Shown piece by piece: positions 59,386 to 64,000 of a stretch of 64,000 nt of DNA. The notes beneath the pieces were generated by a model, which was not told the origin of the DNA, did no database searches, and saw only the letters and a list, made by a program, of their open reading frames with translations. The first letter of the stretch is position 1. Each line of letters begins with the position of its first letter. Source of the stretch: Sulfuritalea sp. (lineage in GTDB: Bacteria; Pseudomonadota; Gammaproteobacteria; Burkholderiales; Rhodocyclaceae). The DNA lies in contig NZ_JAFLDR010000021.1 of the NCBI RefSeq assembly GCF_017302275.1, positions 1 through 64,000 on the forward strand, given 5' to 3'. The translations under genes and the position numbers were made by a program.

Positions 59386-60387
59386 TCAGAACTCCATTCC
59401 CAGGTTGATCGAATCAAAGGTCTGGCGCCCGCCGTTGCCGTTGGCGGTGAAGAACTCCTCGCTGCGGCGCACCCGCGTCAGCGAGAACCGCAGCGCATCG
59501 ATGCGCACGCTGACGCCCGCGGTGAGGTCGTACACGTGCGGCCGTCGTTGCACGGAGGGACTGTCCCGAAACACTGTCCCGTCGAGGAAGATGTTGTGGG
59601 CAACGACCCGATGGTCGAGGCCGGCGAAAATCCACCACTCGATGCCCTGGGCGCGCGCCGGCTCGATGTCGCGGCGTATGTTCTTCAGCATCGCGCCGCC
59701 GGGCTCGATGGTGTCGGTGCCGAAGCCCGTCATGTTGCGGCCCAGTCGCAGCATGCCGCCGGCGCGGGCCAGGGTCAGGGTGGTGCCGACTGTGGCGCCG
59801 CCATGCGGAATCAGTTCCAGGTCCAGGCCATGCATGTCGCCGACCTTGTGCTTGCCCTTGGCGAGCCAGGAGACGAGGAAGGCCGGCTCGTTCGGAATCT
59901 GGTTGTGCCAGCCCATGGGTTTCGGCGAATCGATCAGCTTGTGCCAGCCGGACTGGATCTCCCGCCCCAGCGCGGCGGGGCCGACCACGCCGAGGTCGAT
60001 CTCAACCGTGTCGAGGCGGTTCTGCGTGGCCCGCTGCGCCACGCCGCCGAGGTAGAGCCAGGCGGCCCATGGCCGGTCGAATGGCTGCGCGGCGCTGACC
60101 GTGATCGCCCTCGGCGTGTATAGGTTCTGGCCGAGGAAGAGGCCGAAGCGGACTTCGCTGCTGGCCTTGGGCGCGATGGCCTCGAGGATTTCGTTCGCCG
60201 GAAACTGCAGCAGGTCAAAGGAAGCGCCGCCGCCGAACTTGATGCCGTTGGTGTAGTAGCGGTCGGTGCGCGCCAGCAGGTCGTTTTCGATGAACAACTG
60301 CAATTCGCTGCCCTCGGGCGGACGCGCCTGGGCCGCGCCGATGGCGAGCGAGGCGAGAGTCGCGATGACGGCAATGGCGCGAAGCAT
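59386..60387 (-). CDS. LpxR-like outer membrane lipid A deacylase family protein (DUF2219)
   Basis: 333 residues from ATG 60387 with a signal peptide (MLRAIAVIATLASLAIGAA) and the family start FIENDLLARTDRYYTNGIKF, including the Asn-Asp pair used by LpxR. It ends in Phe, as outer-membrane barrels do. In Salmonella, LpxR removes the 3'-acyloxyacyl group of lipid A. Actual activity here is not shown. Confidence 0.85.
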   Translation of the reverse strand: MLRAIAVIATLASLAIGAAQARPPEGSELQLFIENDLLARTDRYYTNGIKFGGGASFDLLQFPANEILEAIAPKASSEVRFGLFLGQNLYTPRAITVSAAQPFDRPWAAWLYLGGVAQRATQNRLDTVEIDLGVVGPAALGREIQSGWHKLIDSPKPMGWHNQIPNEPAFLVSWLAKGKHKVGDMHGLDLELIPHGGATVGTTLTLARAGGMLRLGRNMTGFGTDTIEPGGAMLKNIRRDIEPARAQGIEWWIFAGLDHRVVAHNIFLDGTVFRDSPSVQRRPHVYDLTAGVSVRIDALRFSLTRVRRSEEFFTANGNGGRQTFDSINLGMEF

Positions 60388-60431
60388 CGGGTGGCGAGTG
60401 GCGGAGTGGCGGAGTGTCGTTGGCCCGCGCA

Positions 60432-61700
60432 TTATCGTCCTGGCGCGGCGGCGCTGGAGGCCAGCCAGCGCAGCGCGCCGTGACCGGCGGCACGCCCGCT
60501 GGCAAGGCAGGCGGTGAGCAGGTAGCCGCCGGTGGGCGCTTCCCAGTCCAGCATTTCGCCGGCGCAGAAGGTGCCGGGCAGATCACGCAGCATCAGGTTT
60601 TGATCGACCGCGGTGAACTCGATGCCTCCCGCGCTGCTGATCGCCTCGTCGAGCGGGCGTGGCGCAAGCACCGGGATCGGCAAGGCCTTGATCAGCGCAG
60701 CGAGGGTTTCGTTGCCGGCGAGCTGCTCCGGTGTGGCGAACTCGCGCAGCAGAGCCGCCTTGACGCCATCGATGCCGGCGCGGCGGCGCAGGTGGTTGGC
60801 CAGTGAATCGTGCCCGCGCGGGTGGCTGAGATCTTCAGCCAGCCGCCGCGGGGTGCGCCCCGGCGCGAGGTCGACCTGCAGCAGGGCGCTGCCGGTGGCT
60901 TCGATGCAGTCGCGCAAGGGCGCCGACAGTGAGTAGATCAGGCTGCCCTCGATGCCGTGGCGGGTGATGACGAACTCGCCTTCGCGCCGCGACGGCGATC
61001 CGTCGGAAGCAACGAAACTTATGGCGACGGACTTCACCGGCGTGCCGGCAAAGCGACTGCACAGGTGTTCGCTCCAGGCCACGTCGAAACCGCAGTTGGC
61101 CGGCCGCAGCGGCGCCACGCCTACGCCGCGCTGGCGCAGCAGGGTAACCCAGGCGCCGTCCGAGCCCAGCCGCGCCCAACTGCCGCCACCGAGGGCCAGC
61201 ACCGTGGCGCCAGCGCCGACTTTTGTTTCGCCGGCAGGTGTCGCAAAGCGCAGTGCGCCAGTGGCATCCCAGCCCAGCCAGCGATGCCGCGCACGGACCG
61301 TAACGCCGGCGGCGCGCAGCCGATGCAGCCAGGCGCGCAGCAGCGGCGCGGCCTTCATTTCGCGCGGGAAGACCCGTCCCGAACTGCCAACGAAGGTTTC
61401 GATGCCGAGCTCGCCAGCCCAGCGGCGCAGCTGCTCCGGGCCGAAGCCCTCCAGCCATTTCCCGACCTGCTCGCGGCGGGTGCCATAGCGAGAAAGAAAC
61501 CGGTCGCCCGGTTCCGAGTGCGTCAGGTTTAGGCCGCCGCGACCGGCCAGCAGGAATTTGCGACCGACCGAGGGCATGGCGTCGAACAGGTCGACAGGCC
61601 AGCCCGCGCCGCTGATGATTTCCGCCGCCATGAGGCCGGCTGGTCCGCCGCCGATCACGGCGACGCCGCGCCCGTAGATGGCCGATTCAGCGTCGTCCAA
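60432..61700 (-). CDS. HI0933-family NAD(P)/FAD-dependent flavoprotein
   Basis: About 422 residues. FAD motif [17 protein letters not shown] at the N-terminus and [20 protein letters not shown] at the C-terminus, typical of the HI0933/BaiN-type family, whose substrates are mostly unknown. No ATG is available before the FAD motif; TTG 61700, overlapping the ksgA stop region by 14 bp, is the most likely start. A dispersed-word copy encodes KVGAGATV in the middle. Confidence 0.85.
   Translation of the reverse strand: MDDAESAIYGRGVAVIGGGPAGLMAAEIISGAGWPVDLFDAMPSVGRKFLLAGRGGLNLTHSEPGDRFLSRYGTRREQVGKWLEGFGPEQLRRWAGELGIETFVGSSGRVFPREMKAAPLLRAWLHRLRAAGVTVRARHRWLGWDATGALRFATPAGETKVGAGATVLALGGGSWARLGSDGAWVTLLRQRGVGVAPLRPANCGFDVAWSEHLCSRFAGTPVKSVAISFVASDGSPSRREGEFVITRHGIEGSLIYSLSAPLRDCIEATGSALLQVDLAPGRTPRRLAEDLSHPRGHDSLANHLRRRAGIDGVKAALLREFATPEQLAGNETLAALIKALPIPVLAPRPLDEAISSAGGIEFTAVDQNLMLRDLPGTFCAGEMLDWEAPTGGYLLTACLASGRAAGHGALRWLASSAAAPGR
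61202..61224 (-). repeat. dispersed 23-bp word, copy in the flavoprotein gene
   Basis: The plus strand reads ACCGT, GGC, GCCAGCGCCGACTTT. The gene reads it as KVGAGATV. Confidence 0.85.
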
Positions 61701-62496
61701 GGTCGGCCAGCGAATTGGCGAGGCGCACGTAGTCCGCCACCGGGATGTCCTCGGCGCGCGCCGTCGGGGGAATGCCCAGCGCCGCCAGCGCGGCCTCGTC
61801 AAGATAGCCGCGCAGGGTGTTACGCAGCATCTTGCGGCGCTGGGAGAACGCCGCCGTCACCACCCTGGCGAACAACTCGGAGTCGCTTGCCGTTCCGCCA
61901 GCGCCGACTCCTGAGAAATCGACCGGAATCATGCGCACGATGGCCGAGTCGACCCTGGGCGGCGGATTGAAGGCGCCCGGCGGCACGACGAACATGCGCT
62001 CCATGTGGAAGCGGTACTGCAGCATCACCGAGAGTCGGCCGAAATCCTTGCTGCCGGGTTCGGCCACCATGCGGTCGACCACCTCCTTCTGCAGCATGAA
62101 GTGCATGTCATACACCAGCGGCGCGAACCGGACCAGGTGGAACAGCAGCGGGCTGGATATGTTGTAGGGCAGGTTGCCGACGATCTTGAGCCGCCCTTCG
62201 TCCTTGAGCCTGGCGAAGTCGAATACCAGCGCGTCGCCCTCGTGGATCGTCAGCCGTTCGGGCGGAAAGCGTTGTTGCAGGCGCGCGATCAGGTCGCGAT
62301 CGATCTCGATCACGTGCAGGTGGTCGCAGCGCTCCAGCAGCGGTTCGGTGAGGGCGCCGAGGCCGGGGCCGATCTCGACCACGGTGTCGCCGGCGCGCGG
62401 TGCGATCGCGTCGACGATCCTGCGGATCACGCCGTCAGAGACCAGGAAGTTCTGCCCAAACCGCTTCCGGGCGACGTGCCCGGCGACGGACTTCAT
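61687..62496 (-). CDS. ksgA: 16S rRNA dimethyladenosine transferase
   Basis: 269 residues from ATG 62496. Starts [23 protein letters not shown] motif [14 protein letters not shown]; catalytic [10 protein letters not shown]. It dimethylates two adenines near the 3' end of 16S rRNA. A dispersed-word copy encodes GVGAGGTA in a loop about four residues longer than in E. coli KsgA. The ATG overlaps the stop of the upstream gene (ATGA). Confidence 0.97.
   Translation of the reverse strand: MKSVAGHVARKRFGQNFLVSDGVIRRIVDAIAPRAGDTVVEIGPGLGALTEPLLERCDHLHVIEIDRDLIARLQQRFPPERLTIHEGDALVFDFARLKDEGRLKIVGNLPYNISSPLLFHLVRFAPLVYDMHFMLQKEVVDRMVAEPGSKDFGRLSVMLQYRFHMERMFVVPPGAFNPPPRVDSAIVRMIPVDFSGVGAGGTASDSELFARVVTAAFSQRRKMLRNTLRGYLDEAALAALGIPPTARAEDIPVADYVRLANSLADLGRR
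61889..61911 (-). repeat. dispersed 23-bp word, copy in ksgA
   Basis: The plus strand reads GCCGT, TCC, GCCAGCGCCGACTCC. ksgA reads it as GVGAGGTA. Confidence 0.85.
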
Positions 62497-63275
62497 GCGG
62501 TGCGCGCCTCGGCCGCCGGCATGCCGTCCTTGAACACCATCAGGGTGCCGGGTTCCATCGTGATCCACGGTTCGTTGTCGGTCAGCGGCAGCGTGGCTAT
62601 GACGGCGACTCGGTCGGACGGATTGGTCACTTCGCTGAAGTCGATGCTGATGTCCTGGTCCTTGAGGTGGGCGACGGCGAACGGGGCCTGGCGCAGGATG
62701 TAGGCGAGCTTTGTGGCGCAGTGCGCGTACAGGCAGTTGCCGTTGCTGAGCAGGAAATTGAACTCGCCGTGCGCGGCGATTTCACGCGTGATGCCGGCGA
62801 GGAAATCGAACATCGGCTGCCTGAGCGGCATTGCCTCGCCGAACTCCGCGCGCAGGCGTTGCAGCAGGAAGCAGAAGGCCAGCTCGGAATCGGTGTCGCC
62901 GACGGGGACGAAACTGCCGTCGAGCGTGGGTGCGAATTCCTTCAGGTTGCCGTTGTGGGCGAAGATCCAGTAGCGACCCCAAAGTTCGCGCTGAAAGGGG
63001 TGGGTATTCTCCAGCGCGATGCGCCCCTGGGTCGCCTTGCGGATGTGGGCGATGACGTTCGTCGAATGGATCGGGTAATGGCGCACCAGTTCGGCTACGG
63101 GGGACTGTGCCGATGGCTCGACATCGATGAAGACGCGGCAACCCGGCCCTTCGAAGAAGGCGATGCCCCAGCCGTCCTTGTGCACGTCGGTCAGCCCGCC
63201 GCGCGTGCGGAAGCCCTCGAAGGAAAAACAGATGTCGGTGGGCGTGTTGCCGTTCATGCCCAATAACTGGCACAT
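62493..63275 (-). CDS. class II glutamine amidotransferase (YafJ-like)
   Basis: 260 residues from ATG 63275, chosen because the chain then begins MCQLLGMN, so Met removal exposes the N-terminal nucleophile Cys2. Further family segments are [21 protein letters not shown] and WIFAHNGNL. The family is YafJ/GATase_4. The physiological acceptor is not known. It sits between pdxA (1 bp away) and ksgA (4-bp overlap). Confidence 0.92.
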   Translation of the reverse strand: MCQLLGMNGNTPTDICFSFEGFRTRGGLTDVHKDGWGIAFFEGPGCRVFIDVEPSAQSPVAELVRHYPIHSTNVIAHIRKATQGRIALENTHPFQRELWGRYWIFAHNGNLKEFAPTLDGSFVPVGDTDSELAFCFLLQRLRAEFGEAMPLRQPMFDFLAGITREIAAHGEFNFLLSNGNCLYAHCATKLAYILRQAPFAVAHLKDQDISIDFSEVTNPSDRVAVIATLPLTDNEPWITMEPGTLMVFKDGMPAAEARTA

Positions 63276-63276
63276 T

Positions 63277-64000
63277 TCAGCGATTCCGGCGCGCGGCCAT
63301 GTCGATCGCGGCATCGATCGCGGCGAACAGGCTGGTCGGCGAGGCCTTGCCGGTGCCGGCGAGATCGAGTGCGGTGCCGTGGTCGACCGAAGTGCGGATG
63401 ACCGGCAGGCCGAGCGTGACGTTGATGCCTTCGTCGAAGGCTGCGTACTTGAGCACCGCCAGGCCCTGGTCGTGGTACATGGCCACTTGGGCATCGGAGC
63501 CGGCGAGGACACTTTTCGTGAAAAGCGTATCCGCGGGCAGGGGGCCGACCAGATCCATTCCCTCGTTGCGCAGCTTGTCCACTACCGGGCCAATGACCTC
63601 GATCTCCTCGCGCCCCATGTGGCCGCCTTCGCCGGCATGGGGATTGAGTCCGGCCACCAGGATGCGCGGCGCGGCGATGCCGAACTTGGTTTGCATATCG
63701 GCATGGAGGATGCGCAGGTTGGTCTCCAGGTCGTCGCGCGTGATCGCGGCGGGAACGTCCTTGAGCGCCAGGTGGGTGGTCGCCAGCGCCACGCGCAATC
63801 CCGCGCCGGCCAGCATCATCACCACCCGCGGCGTGGCGGTGCGTTGCGCAAGGTATTCGGTATGGCCGCTGAAGGTGATGCCGGCATCATTGATGACGCC
63901 CTTGTGCACCGGCGCGGTGACCATCGCCGCGTAGTCGCCGGCGACGCATCCGTCGAGCGCGGTGTCGAGCATGTCGAGTACGTAGCCGGAATTGGCGGCG
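63277..64000 (-). CDS. pdxA: 4-hydroxythreonine-4-phosphate dehydrogenase (5' end beyond the window)
   Basis: The C-terminal ~240 residues are visible and the frame is open to the window edge. Signatures [39 protein letters not shown] and [12 protein letters not shown]. It oxidises 4-phosphohydroxythreonine in pyridoxal phosphate synthesis. pdxA next to ksgA is a common arrangement, here with an amidotransferase in between. Confidence 0.96.
   Translation of the reverse strand, partial: AANSGYVLDMLDTALDGCVAGDYAAMVTAPVHKGVINDAGITFSGHTEYLAQRTATPRVVMMLAGAGLRVALATTHLALKDVPAAITRDDLETNLRILHADMQTKFGIAAPRILVAGLNPHAGEGGHMGREEIEVIGPVVDKLRNEGMDLVGPLPADTLFTKSVLAGSDAQVAMYHDQGLAVLKYAAFDEGINVTLGLPVIRTSVDHGTALDLAGTGKASPTSLFAAIDAAIDMAARRNR

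Overview
This is a high-GC chromosomal window from a betaproteobacterium. A Rhodocyclales or Sulfuritalea-like facultative autotroph fits best; the genus is inference. The evidence is a betaproteobacterial proteasome homologue gene, a homodimeric-type aceE-aceF-lpd operon with extra lipoyl domains, a form IA RuBisCO cluster of cbbLSQO type, and a complete flagellar-style chemotaxis operon. No tRNA, rRNA, CRISPR array, transposase or prophage gene was found.

Layout. 1-4.2 kb: the end of an MshN-like TPR protein, an unknown gene and comF, then bioB, bioC and a 50-residue basic protein. 4.3-11.3 kb: the pyruvate dehydrogenase operon aceE-aceF-bph-lpdA, with the proteasome-like peptidase gene bph embedded between aceF and lpdA, behind a 35-bp dyad that overlaps a likely promoter. 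11.3-14.8 kb: a 567-residue protein of unknown function, rpiA, phoU (with a probable Pho box) and yggX. 14.9-26.8 kb (minus strand): chemotaxis operon mcp-cheY-cheA-cheW-mcp-mcp-cheR-cheD-cheB. 27.2-30.2 kb (divergent): a STAS / PP2C phosphatase / ATPase partner-switching module. 30.3-34.1 kb (minus): rsmE-pap-argA, translationally coupled. 34.2-35.3 kb: a thioredoxin-like protein and a small exported protein. 35.3-52.5 kb: the Calvin cycle region, with cbbR divergent from cbbY, then cbbL, cbbS, cbbQ, cbbO and an unknown gene, followed by fbp, prk, tkt, gap, pgk, pyk and fba. 52.6-59.3 kb: psiE-like, purC, a DUF2189-type membrane protein, prlC, a PilZ protein, xthA, a Crp/Fnr regulator and a DUF2892 protein. 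59.4-64 kb (minus): pdxA (cut by the window edge), a class II glutamine amidotransferase, ksgA, an HI0933-type flavoprotein and an LpxR-like protein.

How the parts work together. The Calvin genes form a regulon. The same 37-bp operator, CTTAT-N7-ATAAG followed by a CTTAT half-site at a fixed distance, lies upstream of cbbY/cbbR, cbbL and fbp, and is the expected target of the CbbR encoded here. The chemotaxis genes encode a full excitation and adaptation pathway with two receptors whose 3' kilobase is almost identical. phoU, pap and the psiE-like gene suggest phosphate and polyphosphate metabolism.

The most unusual signal is not a gene. At least 13 copies of a ~23-bp word (AAAGTCGGCGCYGGC, three variable bases, ACGGC) are scattered over both strands. 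Ten lie inside unrelated genes and are read in three different frame/strand combinations; three are intergenic. This looks like a sequence kept for its nucleotides, for example a DNA-uptake-type sequence. That interpretation is inference.
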